NCBI RefSeq assembly: GCF_050947875.1
Contig: NC_134568.1
Span: forward strand, 196,326,353 to 196,390,352
DNA length: 64,000 nt
Reading direction: 5' to 3'
DNA from: Dermacentor variabilis
Taxonomy: Eukaryota; Arthropoda; Arachnida; Ixodida; Ixodidae
Part shown: piece after piece, positions 36,964-48,229 of the stretch
How positions within the stretch are numbered: position 1 is the stretch's first letter
How the letters are laid out: each line of letters begins with the position of its first letter
Notes under the pieces: model-generated
Databases searched by the model: none
What the model saw: only the letters and a program-made list of their open reading frames with translations
Told to the model about the DNA's origin: nothing
Made by a program: the position numbers and the translations under genes

Positions 36964-37535
36964 GGTCCTGAGGTACGCGACTCAGCGCGCTGCGGGCCGC
37001 TCCCACGTTGGGACAGTCAGGCCATGCCCGACCGCCGCATCGGGGGCCCTCTGGACAGCCCATAGTTGCGCCCCGGCATCGGGGCTCTTGATAGCAGAGA
37101 GCCACTTGTCCTCATTGGTTTGTTCGGTGCCTCGTAACGAGGGGCAACGCCAGAGCATATGGTCTAGGCTAGCGATGTCACTGCAGTGCCTGCAATAACT
37201 AGTGGCATAGGTGTCGGGATAAAGCTTGTGGAATAAAGCCGGCCTGGGATACGAGCCTGTTTGCAATAATCTGAGGGTCAATGCCTGCGCTCTATTTAAC
37301 TTCTTGTGAGGAAGGGGAAAGTCTCTCCTGCCGAGATAAAAGTGCTGCGTAATTTCATTGTATGTGGTCGGTTGATCTCTGTCCTCCACCACTGCGGGCC
37401 GGCGGTGGAGTTCTCCATGGTCGCGGAAAGCGAGACCTCGTGCGTTGGAGTGGGCCAGCTCGTTAAGGTTTGTGGGGCCTCCCATGATGGATCCCATGCG
37501 AGCGGGGAACCACGTGAGAGTATCAGGAACATTTT
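36964..37535 (-). pseudogene. 3' end of a minus-strand LINE (RNase H end and C-terminal tail)
   Basis: Read on the minus strand, TWFPARMGS (end of the RNase H domain, usually WxPAHxG) runs into a 171-codon ORF with NLNELAHSNARGLAFRDH, TYNEITQHFYLGRRDFPLPH, LNRAQALTLRLLQTGSYPRPALFHKLYPDTY and a C-x2-C-x8-H zinc-like element (YCRHCSDIASLDHMLWRCP), ending VPTWERPAAR. This is the characteristic C-terminus of I/Jockey-type LINEs annotated as tick transposons. A stop upstream near 37530 marks truncation. Its own 3' UTR is cut off after about 20 bp by the plus-strand LINE. Confidence 0.82.
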
Positions 37536-38849
37536 ATTTAAGGGGAAGAGGTGGTAAAGTCTATGGTAATCTTTGATAAGTTAATCAATTACCCAAAATC
37601 TAATATACGGCTTTTTAACTAGAACATGCAGTGGACAAACTATAAATTAGGAATGGAAAGACTACCAGCAGCTTTAATATAGGCAATCCTAAAGAGTGTG
37701 GCGCGATTCGGTAGTGTTTCGGGGGGGGGGGGGGGGCTATTACAATTCTCTAAAGCCGTAGTCAGGGCTTCGGGACATTATTACACGGTACATCAATACA
37801 TTTTACTGACATTTTTTAACGTATATCTTGAAATTTACGCTGAAACAACGTCGTGTAAAGTATACAGACCTGGCGAGAATAACAGTCTTATATAACAACA
37901 GACTTATATCAAACAAATCCACACGGCGCAATTTCTGCATATGCTGTTGTGAGTTTTCTGCCGATGAATACATGTGACATCGCTGAATAAGTGCAGTCGA
38001 AGTCGGCTCAAGAAGAGTAATTGCCAATTTATTGATGGAAACGCGTACACTAGCCAACGAAGTCACTAAACACACGGGTTAATAAAAGCGGGTGTTAGTG
38101 CTGTACCGCCCATGCAATTCTGCTGCATACGCCGACGAACAACAGTTTGTGCAATTTTAAATTCCCCAAGAGAGCTGCTTGGAAACGTACAAATCTAAAG
38201 ACTGACTAACTTTTCAGTACTTTTTTATATTACTACAGAGAGGTGCCACATGATATATTTAAAGGCAGAGCAGCGCCAGTCAAAGTAGATGAGCGCTGGC
38301 GGCAAGGCCTGATTTAGCGGTCTGCAGCGTAAGTATAAGAAAGAATTCAGTTAAGTACAAAACTCACATGCAAGAAGGGACTACGTTGTGAAACAAACAA
38401 ATCACTCGGCGTGTTAAGTTTGCTCAGGCAGCATCGAGGTGTGATGACTTCCCAAACGGGACGCGAACTTTCCAGCGAGAAATGGAACAAAGATACCATA
38501 TGCAGCAGCTATTAGCGATTCTCGCCTTGAACTACCTATTTTCTAAACACATTTCCAAAAAACGCAAACAATATCTAAGATGCCCTCGGGCGAAAAGAAT
38601 AAAGCTGTTAAAGAAGCACTTTCTTGGTATATCATTCCGATAAGACACAGCATGATTTATACCCTTGCAAACAAGGCAGGGGGAAAACTTCGCAGCTCAA
38701 AAGAATCGACAAGAGTTATGCATGGAGCAACTAGCAACAGTTAAACATGTGCGAAGCCACGCATAAAATAGATGTAAAAACATGAAGTGTGCGACAGCTG
38801 GTGCGAGGATTTACCGCGCCACATGAAACCAACAATTTCAGTTCATGCA
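37536..38849. other. No recognisable gene; G16 run
   Basis: A run of 16 G at 37721-37736 is the only striking feature. The rest is AT-rich non-coding sequence. Confidence 0.5.
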
Positions 38850-39000
38850 AACTTCAGTAGAGGAGAGGAGACAAAAGAGAGGAAGGACAGGGAGGTTAGC
38901 CAGTGTAAGTACCGGCTGGCTACCCTGTGCTGGGGAAAGGGGTAAAGGGAATAAAAGGAGAAAGAAGAAGAGGGAAAAAAATGGAAAAAAAGAGAAAATT
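38850..39000 (+). repeat. Purine-rich dispersed repeat (GGTTAGCCAG family)
   Basis: GAGAGGAAGGACAGGGAGGTTAGCCAGTGTAAGTACCGGCTGGCTACCCTGTGCTGGGGAAAGGG followed by AAAGRAG-rich sequence. A minus-strand copy is at about 61735-61850 (TTGCAGGGTAGCCAACC...) and a trace near 11800-11870. Function and family unknown. Confidence 0.6.
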
Positions 39001-39867
39001 CACACAGTAACGCGAAACTACGCGCCATACAACCAATTACCATACCATACATACCATTACCATACAACGCAATGCGCTCGTGCAGTCGTGCTGCCTAGCT
39101 AGCGCAACGAGGTAAAGAAGCGGAAAACAATATAAGCGGCAAACAGAATTCCGAACTTTAGCGAAATGCCTTTAAACCTCATGCTGCACTGCAGACGAAC
39201 TTCGTTGCTCACGCGTCTAACTATGATCGAGTGGAAAAAAACACCGACGAGACAAAGGAAAGGATGAGAACAAGAAATTTCCCTTCGAAGCGACGATCCA
39301 TTTTTGCTACCGTTGCTCCCGCTGATGAGGCTTTGCCGGGAATGATTAGAACCGTATCGCCGGCACGTTTTCACCGGTATTTGAGGCCCCCCCCCCACCC
39401 TGCAACAATTCTTCTTCGACATTCCCTGAAGCTTTGGCCACCCCACACGTGCGAATGGTGTTGCCTATCTTGCTCTGAAAACGTGAATAAGACAGAGAAG
39501 CACGATCAACGACACAACAAACTACGGCGCGTGCCAGGCTTCTCTCCCGCGTGTTCTGCGCAAGGCCGCCACCAGTGGCGCGTCCGTCGGCGTGCACGGC
39601 GCGTATACCGAAGAAATTATTCTTGACTGGCCGGTCGTGCCCGTCACATTGACAGCGCGTGTACCATGTATCCTCAATCCGTGGACGGCAAAGTATTCTC
39701 ACAAGCACTATTATACTTGGAGGACGCTTTGAGAACCTGACCATTGGATCTGTTGTCGCTTGCTCAATTACTTGTACAACACCTCGTTATTTTGGTCGAG
39801 GAATGTACTCGTTCCGCTACATGTAGTCACGCAGTAAGAAATTCTGTACGCCATGAGCACTCGGATC
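39001..39867. other. No recognisable gene
   Basis: Short ORFs only. A run of C (39388-39396) and moderately GC-rich patches. No splice-framed coding exon recognised. Confidence 0.45.
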
Positions 39868-40005
39868 TGGGCCCGTATTCACAAAACATTCTTACGCTAA
39901 AAGCGTTCGTGCCAACCAATAGCGATGTAGGACATATTATTAGCGAAGGCGATGAGCCAGTGAAAAACAGTACTTACGAACAAAAAGCTTTGTGAATGCG
40001 GCCCC
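39868..40005. mobile_element. Foldback MITE (GGGCCCGTATTCACAAA family)
   Basis: 138 bp. The left end GGGCCCGTATTCACAAAACATTCTTACGCTAA is the inverse complement, with a few mismatches, of the right end TTACGAACAAAAAGCTTTGTGAATGCGGCCCC. The centre includes ACATATTATTAGCGAAGGCGATGAGCCAGTG. No ORF. The degraded relative is at 11350-11495. Confidence 0.8.
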
Positions 40006-40514
40006 TGATTTGGTTACGACAGATCTTTCTACTTATTAAATTCTTTTAGCAAAAGTTGTCGCCGTAACAAACTTCCTGGAATGACAGTCAACACTGCTCG
40101 TTGCAAATACAAAATAGTTCTGGCAGAGGGGATCGCCATGCACGGTGCCCGGCATGTAGTGTACGACAGAGCCCTCTTAATTTACTGTTGCACACTTTTC
40201 ACACTTCAAAGGACCGCCTATAATGTGTTCACTGAACGTAGTACTCCACTGATCGCGTCTTCAGCTATAGGACATGGACTAGTGCCACCTGTGCATCCCA
40301 CGCTACAAAGACGCTGTTACCTTTTCTTTAAGACACTGTCCTCACCGGTATAGGGTGTAATCATTTCTAAGTTTTATGTAGTTCTTAAATATCGCCTTTT
40401 GCAGATCAGATAATTCTAGTCCTTGAGCTGGATTGTTCTGAGAGGCTGACATTACTTGCACAAGGAACCGAAACACATATTAAACTAATTAACAAAGTTC
40501 ACTAATTAACTTCT

Positions 40515-41350
40515 TTTATTTATTTGTACCCACTCCCGCAATAGCCCTATCGGGATATTGCGGGAGTGGGTGTGAAAGGCAGACAAATGAAAATAGCAAC
40601 TAATACAAGCAATTGAACAATACAAACCAACACAAACCAAAGCTGTTCAATGGCCGCCAAGAATAAGTTTAAAGGAAGAGAACGAGTAGGACCAGGAAAA
40701 GAATTCCAGTACTCCATTACACGGGGAAATAAACGGTATTTAAAAGTGTCCGTACGGGCAAAATAAGGTGTGATGTTTAGGTGATTGTGACTTCTAGTAT
40801 TAGATGGTTTTGCAAGAGTTAGGTAGTTATCTGAAGATATACGGCAAGAAGAGTTAATAATGCAATGCAAAAACTTCAGTGATTCCGTGCGTCGGCGATC
40901 TGAGAGCGGTTGTAAGCCTAGGGATGAAAGCGCTGTATACGGTGAAAAATCCCTATCGTACCACGGCATATGAAGCGGATCGTTTTCTTTTGGATGGCCT
41001 CAATTTGATTAACGTCGCACTGTTTGTGTGGGTTCCAAACGGGAGAAGCATAATCGAGTATAGGCCGGATTAGCGATTTATACATCAGCAGATTAGTATC
41101 CCTTGGGGCTGTTATCAATGTGCGGCGAAGATAGCCTAACTTTTTCAGTGCTTTTGAGGTTATTAAATCTATGAGCTTCGACCAAGACATACTGGGTGTG
41201 AAAACAAGACCAAGGTATATATATTCACTAACGCTCTTAGTTGGAGTATTATTAACTTTGTAAGTAAAAGCGGAATTAATCAATTGCCTTAAGGCGCATA
41301 TTGCAATTAACGAATGGTAGCTAGTGAGTTTGCCAGGCGCGCCCACTTGG
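40515..41350 (-). pseudogene. 3' part of a minus-strand LINE (CR1/L2-like)
   Basis: Two minus-strand frames cover the RT C-terminus. 40918-41300 reads YIYLGLVFTPSMSWSKLIDLI, ALKKLGYLRRTLI, LLMYKSLIRPILDYASPVWNPH and EAIQKKTIRFIC. A second frame (40547-40969) continues with LSSLGLQPLSDRRRTESLKFLHCIINS, SHNLNITPYFARTDTFKYRLFPRV and the terminal block. The frame changes near 40950, so it is a pseudogene. The RT palm is missing. It ends in TACAAATAAATAAAAG on the minus strand (about 40515-40530). A 20-nt-arm hairpin (40528-40571, ACCCACTCCCGCAATA) closes the 3' end. Confidence 0.85.
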
Positions 41351-41829
41351 AATGAATTTCCTGAAGGACACCAGTTTGGAGATGTGCGCCGGCAAACTCG
41401 CCGTAAAAATGGCGCACTTTCATTTTCAACAAAACGCTTTTTTATGTATTGAAGCACAAAGGTAATTGGAACGCCCATGTATTTTGTCCCACACTGTGGG
41501 AAATAATATCTTGAAACAGCTGTCATCCTGGAAATTCATTTGAAGTGGATGCGTTTTGCACACTCACCGGCTACAATTCGTAAATTTCAATATGTGCAGT
41601 ACAGTAATTAGCTAACAAATTAATTAGTCAATTTCGTTAATTGGTAGAATATTTGTTTCGATTTCTCGAGCTAGTAAGGTCCGCCTCTTTGAATAATCCC
41701 GCAAGGAGAATAATTATACTATACGCCATAGGCGATATTTCAAAATTCTGTAAAACTTGAAGGTGATCACCTTGTACTTTATGTATACTTATTTAACAGG
41801 GATAGGCGGGCTAGTTGCTGGTCGATATT
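41351..41829. other. No gene; likely repeat remnants
   Basis: AT-rich piece with TTAATTAGTCAATTTCGTTAATTGG resembling the interiors of the foldback elements (compare 58120-58160), but without a terminus that I can place. Confidence 0.35.
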
Positions 41830-41962
41830 GGAATGCATCATGTAACCGCACAAAAATAAGGGACAAAGAAGGAACACACAAGACACACACTGTTCAATGT
41901 GTGTTCCTTCTTGTGTGTTCCTTCTTTGTCCCTTGTTTTTGTGTGGTTACATGATGCATTCC
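41830..41962. repeat. Near-perfect hairpin, about 54-nt arms
   Basis: GGAATGCATCATGTAACCGC... at 41830 mirrored by ...GTGGTTACATGATGCATTCC ending at 41962. The shared inner arm is AAGGGACAAAGAAGGAACACACAAGA. It is centred near 41896 with a loop of about 20 nt that itself contains a small palindrome. Confidence 0.92.
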
Positions 41963-41988
41963 TTTATGTACGCGTTGTATGCTGTGCG

Positions 41989-42213
41989 ACAGCCGCGATA
42001 GTCCAGTGGACATGTCGTTGCGCCCGCTGAGCTCGAAGTCGTGGGTTCGATCCCGGACGCGGCGAACGCCTTTTGATGCGAGCGAAATGCAAAAGTACTT
42101 CTGCACTTCACGAGGGGGTCAAAATTGATCCGGGGTCCCACATTATACGGTGCGCTTCATAATTAGATCGCGGTTTTGGTGCACGCAAAGCCTCAGAATG
42201 TAATTTATCCTTG
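41989..42213 (+). mobile_element. tRNA-derived SINE (Ruka-like), divergent copy
   Basis: The head folds tRNA-like: GCCGCG pairs with CGCGGC around a segment with a perfect B box, GGTTCGATCC (42044-42053). The body shares GCGAAATGCAAAAGTACTTCTGC and GGGGTCCCACATTATACGGTGCGCTTCATAATTAGATCGCGGTTTTGG with the family. Flanks TTGTATGCTGTGCG and TTGTACGTTGTGCG are a 14-bp target duplication with two mismatches. Confidence 0.85.
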
Positions 42214-45200
42214 TTGTACGTTGTGCGTCTGTTGTATGTCCTGTGCCTGTCATTTCATTTATCACCGCATTCGACAGGAATACCATTCCAGATATGCTGC
42301 CAGGCAAACGTCTCCAGTTTTCATTAAAGAGCATCTCACTCACTCAACCGGTTGTTTACGCTTCATTTGCGTTCTTTTACCTAGCGTAATTGTAAAGAGC
42401 TGGCGATTTTTCCTTCCGTGTACTGGCACGCGTAGTTGGTTTTATTTTTTTCTCGGTGTCTAGTTTCGCAGATTATCACTGTTATCAGGTTATCGCTCGG
42501 CGCAAGACGCTCTTGCCAAAAGTTCGTGAACGTTGCCGACCATTCAGTAGGAAGAGAATCATGTTTAATCAAATTGCACGCATGACGACAGTACTGTTGT
42601 GCAATCTTGAATGTATGCGAGCGCCATCGATCATTTTGGAACGTGTCGTGACGCATGTACAGAGAGCGGACAGACTACGGGGCAGACTTGAGCCGCGAAA
42701 ATAGTTTTGTGACGAAAGCCGATAATGCCCGCGCTAGCTGCGCTGTCGTCCTATCATTGACACATTAGCGTTGCTTTATTCTCTGGGCACAAGCACAGCA
42801 AATGTAAGCTCGATTCTTTATTCGCACCTACAGGAAGTGCGCCTGCTTTTTTCGCCGCGACTGCACCATAACAGCTTAAGTTTATCGGTGGCTATCAATG
42901 TATACTATAAGAGCTGTATTAGTTCCTATAAAGTAAAAAATTTATAGCCATCCATTTTTTGTATCTTATTAGGTAAGTGGAAAGTAGGTCGCTGTATTGT
43001 TCTAGCGGAAGTGTTAATTTACAAAGAAAGTGGAGAGAAACAACTCATAACTCAGCACCCTATGCCAACGTGCACTAAATTTTATCGCCGGTTCTAGTAC
43101 CTGAAGCTTCCCACCGAGATGACAGAGCTGAACGTAGTAAGACTTAGGGAATGCGTCTGTCTCTGCGAACTGGGCTCGCGAAGCGTTTCCAGTAATGTAT
43201 GCGAGGCAAAATAATGGCCCAGATAGTATCGCCTCACCCACGTTCCCCCGTTTCTATAATGGCAGAGGATTTCACGCCCAGTTACGACGGGTTTGAAGAT
43301 AGATTCCTGGAAGACACGAGAGAACAAGGAACTGCGCTAAGGCAAGCAGTGCACCGCAGCCACGTAGCAAATCAAAAAGAACGAAAGGGGAGAAGAAATA
43401 ACGGCACGCCTATACCAGATTCCTGTACACGGGCGTCCTCAAGGGGCCGACATTTGTTACCGTCCGGACGAAAAGCAAAGCTTCTAAAAGTGGTCCGGCC
43501 ACCGGAGACGCGCCGAGCTGGTGGGAGGAAAGGATTGGTATGCTGGGAACAGGCGGGGTTGGCTGCCTGTTGCGCCTTCAGCGTCCGGGGGCGCTTTCGC
43601 TCAAAACGCGGAAATGGTCGCGGCGGCGAGAATGGCCGGCCGCAGACACGTTGCTTGCTGTGCGGTCAGCAGCGAAACTGGACCGCCGCTTAGTGTGGAC
43701 AGCCCTTGCGAGGCTTTGATTAGAGGGGGACCCGCCAGACGGATGAGCTACTGCCGTCCGCTGGAGGATAAAGTACAGGAGCGGCGGCCTTGTCACACGG
43801 CGCATGTGCGGAGGAGCAGCGCCGGCGACACGCCGCGGGTCAATGAATCCCGGCCAAAGCGAGCATCCAGAGAACACGGTGGAGGGAAGTGCAGAGATAC
43901 ACGAATATATCAAGGTCCCTCCGGCGGCTATTTATATCCTCCCTGTGTGGACAAAGTTACGACGAGGAAGAGCCGCGATCGTGAAGACCGTGTACGGGAG
44001 CTGTTTTGCTATAGGGGGCGAAAAGAAAAAAAGCGCATTACGCAAAAAAGAGCCCAACAAGTGGAGGCTGTTTGTAGAGCAGCCGGTAGACATTTGGATA
44101 ACTTTATCCCTGCTTTTGTTTTCTGTCGCTATGCTCAAGTTGCTCTTAATTACGTGAGAGCTCAAGGCATGGGACGACCAAAGCAGTGTACAACTGGTGG
44201 GGAGCACCGAATCATTCCAAACACGTTCGTTTGCGAACTCGAATGAGACAACAAACATACCAAAGATGCCGGAGTGAACACTCTTTTGATGTCTTTTCAC
44301 ATTATTGCAGATTTTCGATGTTGCGAGACGTATTTTATTCCATCAGGTAGTGTCTAAAGGTACATCTGACTCATCCTTTGAAATTTGTAGGAGGTACACT
44401 CGTGAGCAAAAGTGTACCAGCCACGGGTCCCCCTGAATTTCTTCGCCCAGGTTAGTCACACAGCCTGATATTGAATACTAAAGTGCGAACTTCACCACAG
44501 TGTACTCGTCAATTTTCACCTGTTCGTCTAAGTAACAAAGATATCATTTTTATTTTTTGAAGAACCAGTGGTCCGTAGACTTCTGCTAAATGGTTTACGT
44601 TAGACAGACCCAACAGCCTTTTTTCCTTTTTTTTAATGAATTACATACGATGCACCTATAAATTAGGAAATATTCGGTATCATGATACGTCGCACGGACG
44701 CACTCAATGCCGTCGCATGTACCTGGAAGTGGTGGGTTATTTTGTGGATAAAAATGACTGCATGGTGCCATTTATTTGTGAAACGATATATCTGTCGCCA
44801 ATGCACGGTTAAAATTTCGAGTATACAAGACTGAAAGAGCAAGATGCAGGTAATGTACATGTAACGCACCGAGATGATACTCGATGCAGTCTTGACGTTG
44901 CTTTAGGTAAACATGTATGGAGCCTCAGTACCTGTACATGCTATGATCATCGTATATGGTGGAGTTCGCCCACTCTCCGGTGTCTTATATAGTGGTGGCT
45001 GTTCACTAATCTGGCTTGTGCGGCTATTCTTCGATGGTCAGTTCCTGGGGCTGCTATTGAGAAACCGTGGACGCGGACCAGTAAGCACGGATATTTGCTT
45101 CCTGTTTCCAGCTCTGCATGCTCATTGTCTTCGTAACTGTAACAGCTTTAACAGTAACTTGAGCGGAATCGCGCGCGGCAGACCATGTGATGGCGAGGAG

Positions 45201-46047
45201 ACGAGGGAGATGAGTCGTGTCGTGAGCCAGTCAGCTGTTGACGCCCGCTGCTCGAGCGTTGCCGTTGTTCACATAAAAGTGCCATTTGTTACTCGGAGGC
45301 TGCTCGAGCAGGTAACCGCACTTATGAATACGCGCTTCCCATGCGTCGACATTGCTCGTGCATGGTCTGCGGTGGGGTGCGACTTCTCCTCGACGAGGCC
45401 AGCCGGTGTTTGCCCAGTGCGCACATCCCCGCTGCTGCAAATGGTGTGACGAGGTTGCATTAAAAGATCCGCTGTTGCTTCCATAGCTCTGACGCGCGCT
45501 TTAATAAAACGTATTCCAATTGGTTCCTCACGAAGTGCTACAATGAATTCTGCTAGCAAGTGGAATGTCCTCAGACCCAAGGAAAGCTCAAGGAGATAAT
45601 TTTTTTCAAGTATCGTTCTTATTATCGACTGATGCGTTACGAATGCGAAAGAAACATTTTTTTTTTAGTGCCACGGTTAGCATATACGTGTATGCGCAGA
45701 ATGTGCCGTCTTCGAGGCTCGTGTTTTTTGCCGTAAAATACGCTTTTCTTCTTGCCGCTACACATGCCCAATATTTATGTCATCACGCGGGAACGCACAC
45801 GGATGCTTTTCGTCGACAGTGATGTATGTCATATTAGTGTCGATCTTTACGAAAGCTGACGGCAAAAGATATGCTTAAATCAGTTACACACAGTTCCGCG
45901 ATAGAGGTACAGAAAGCTTAGAACGACAGAAAGTTGAGCAAGTTCGTAAGGATTCATTATGCAAAAACGGAAAGAGAAACTATTCGCTTCAAAAATTGTG
46001 CTGAAGCATCGACGATGATTGTCCAGGTAAATGAATAGAACGAACCA
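42214..46047. other. No supported gene; GC-rich block at about 43400-43930
   Basis: The 43400-43930 part is distinctly GC-rich and CpG-rich compared with its surroundings. It contains overlapping ORFs on both strands (to 241 codons) with no domain, as expected from composition, and ends at CTATTTATATCC (about 43929). It may be a promoter-type CpG-rich region or an LTR. The remainder is AT-rich without recognised features. Confidence 0.35.
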
Positions 46048-46055
46048 ACGAACGA

Positions 46056-46086
<31 letters not shown>

Positions 46087-46120
46087 AGCGAGCGAACGAA
46101 CGAACGAACGAACGAACGAA
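46048..46120. repeat. (CGAA)n microsatellite
   Basis: About 18 CGAA units with three CGAG variants in the middle. Confidence 0.96.
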
Positions 46121-46497
46121 GGTTTTCCTTGAGAAGTCCGACCGCCGATCTTCGACCATCACGCGCCTTCAACCAACCACGCAAACAGCTGCAAGAGCCA
46201 AAGAAAGCTATTCTTCGCTCATCAGACCTCTTCCGCCCCAGGATAATTGCTGTGTGCTAATTATCTAGCTAATTGAGCAGATTACCGAAACATGCTTAAC
46301 ATTTTTGAATTTGTGTGTGAGTTCCGATGGGAAAACTATTATTGCCTCTTCAGTCTACCAGTTCAGTCGTTTTCATCACGCTACGTCCCGCGTATTTATT
46401 TTTTTCCGCGCTTTACGCCTAACGCACAAAATGCAAACAGTGCCGCGTGATTGCGCGCTGTTGCGACGCCAGTTACCCAAACCTCGACCGGCGCTAA

Positions 46498-47026
46498 TGT
46501 TGGGTGGCGTGGCGTTGTCGGCAGGCTGCAGGCGTCCGGTAGACCATGGCGACCAGGCAGGGACGAGATGATTTGTAGTGCGAAACTTGCACTGTTTATT
46601 CAATGGTTGGCGAAGGATATAGAAGAAGAGAATGAATAAATAATAGATTGGGGGGCCGCTTAAATAGGCCCGCTAAAATCGTAGGCGGGCACTTGCTCAC
46701 GTCAACGTCACGTGACGTGCACACAGCATGGTCGAGGACGGGCGGCTGATGCTTTCTCCTAGGCGACGTTTCACGAGCTTGCCTCTTCTGGCGGCAACCC
46801 GCGGGTCCGGTTTGGTTCGCGGAACTGTCCCCTAGAGTCGGACAGTTCGTAAAAGGTTCTCCCCTAGTCGCACGCACACAAAGGGGCCTGTCATCATTGC
46901 GGGGCGCCTGCCAGACCGGCAACAACTCGAGACAACCATAGCAAATTAGGGATCCACCCTCCGTTTTGATTAGGCATGGCCTTTGAGCATCCTTTTTGCC
47001 CTGGGTGTCACACGCCAATCGTAACA
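46498..47026 (-). mobile_element. Solo LTR of a Gypsy-type element
   Basis: Read on the minus strand it begins TGTTACGATTGG at 47026 and ends CCACCCAACA at 46498. The first seven bases equal those of the LTR at 4618. A TATTTAAG box (about 46659-46666) lies about 60 bp upstream of AATAAA (46595-46600), the arrangement expected of an LTR promoter and poly(A) signal. No internal coding region flanks it. GCGC occurs on both sides if three more bases are included at 46495, a possible 4-bp duplication. Confidence 0.6.
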
Positions 47027-47298
47027 GCGCCCACGCGCCACAACAACAGGGGTTCCAACACTGATTTGAAGGAACTCCGCTCACTGAATGACTCGGCAAG
47101 CGCCTGTTCATTGCATAAAGGTTGCGAATGTCATGCGGAACACGTAGGTCGTAATCAGTGGAAGCCAACACCGACAGCCTGCCGATTCCAGACGATAGCT
47201 AAGTCAGGCAATGCGCCCAGTTGGTTCCTTCAAATCATTTTTGAGGCCGCTGGTGCCGCGGTGCGCGGGCGCGTATGAATGCAACAGTTTTCTTATTT

Positions 47299-47534
47299 AA
47301 AAAAATTAAATATGGGATTTTACATGCAAAAACCACAATGTGATTATGAGGCACGCCGTAGTGGGTACTCCGCAAATTTGGATCACTTGGGGTGCTTTAC
47401 CATGCACCTAAATATATGTACACGGGTGTTTTCGCATTTTGTCCCTATCGAAATGCGGCCGCCATCACCGGAATTCGATCCCACGACCACGTGCTTAGCA
47501 GCCCGACACCATAGCCATTAAGCAACCACGGCGG
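47299..47534 (-). mobile_element. tRNA-derived SINE (Ruka-like)
   Basis: On the minus strand: head with GCTTAATGGCTATGGTGTCGGG and B box GGATCGAATTC, then the body with CGAAATGCGAAAACACCCGTG and ...ATAATCACATTGTGGTTTTTGCATG. It is flanked by a perfect 12-bp duplication GTTTTCTTATTT (47287-47298 and 47535-47546). Confidence 0.92.
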
Positions 47535-47546
47535 GTTTTCTTATTT

Positions 47547-47815
47547 TCGGGCTACAAGCATTATGCGCCAAAAATAATTACGCAGCTTTTTTTTTTTTCA
47601 ATAGACCGCAAACCGTTTTACCATTGGTCATTACACCTTTATTTCAAAAATTTTCAACTTGTTTAATCGATCGCATTGGGTTAGCAGGATAATTAGGAGA
47701 AAAATTTATCCACCTTGTGAAGAGGGCGAGTGACCGCATACCCTATATTTCTCATAATCGTGTATTGAATACTTTCTTTTATTACCTTGGCTGACGTTAG
47801 CTGGGACACCCCGTA
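47547..47815. mobile_element. Right end of a mariner-like foldback element
   Basis: The end reads CCTTGGCTGACGTTAGCTGGGACACCCCGTA, inverse-complementary to the TACAGGGTGTCCCAGCTAAC terminus at 15372. The partner end is not found. The neighbouring SINE may have inserted into it. Confidence 0.55.
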
Positions 47816-48229
47816 TACTTATAGTTTTATGATGCAAGTGGGGTTAAAAGTGGCGTAACTGGAGATGCCGGAAGCACTACGTTGCGGCTACTCAATCTAA
47901 CTTTTATGCAAAGAAATAATAAATTTCCTTTAAAATTAATTAATAAAAATTATGATACACAACATTTTAGCACGCGCACGCACTTACGCATACAAGGGTG
48001 AAAGAAAACAACAGACGAAACATCATATAACGTCCATCAGTATAGATATTTGGGCTTGTTGGCATAACATCTTGCAGTTTTTCTTGTAGCGCAAAAAGCA
48101 CAAGGACGTAGAAAAGAAAACAGACGCACACAGCCGCTAACTTCGAACAACAATTTATTTCCGGAACGCACGCCACTTTTATACCCTCACTGTTTCTCTC
48201 GCTTTTTCTTCTTCTCTTTTCTCAAGCAC

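Noticed and set aside
41989..42062. Candidate free-standing tRNA gene
   Set aside because: The cloverleaf-like head with a perfect B box continues into the SINE body and is bounded by a target duplication, so it is a SINE head.
43521..44246. 241-codon plus-strand ORF
   Set aside because: Lies in a GC-rich block with long ORFs in other frames, as expected from base composition; no domain, signal peptide or splice context.
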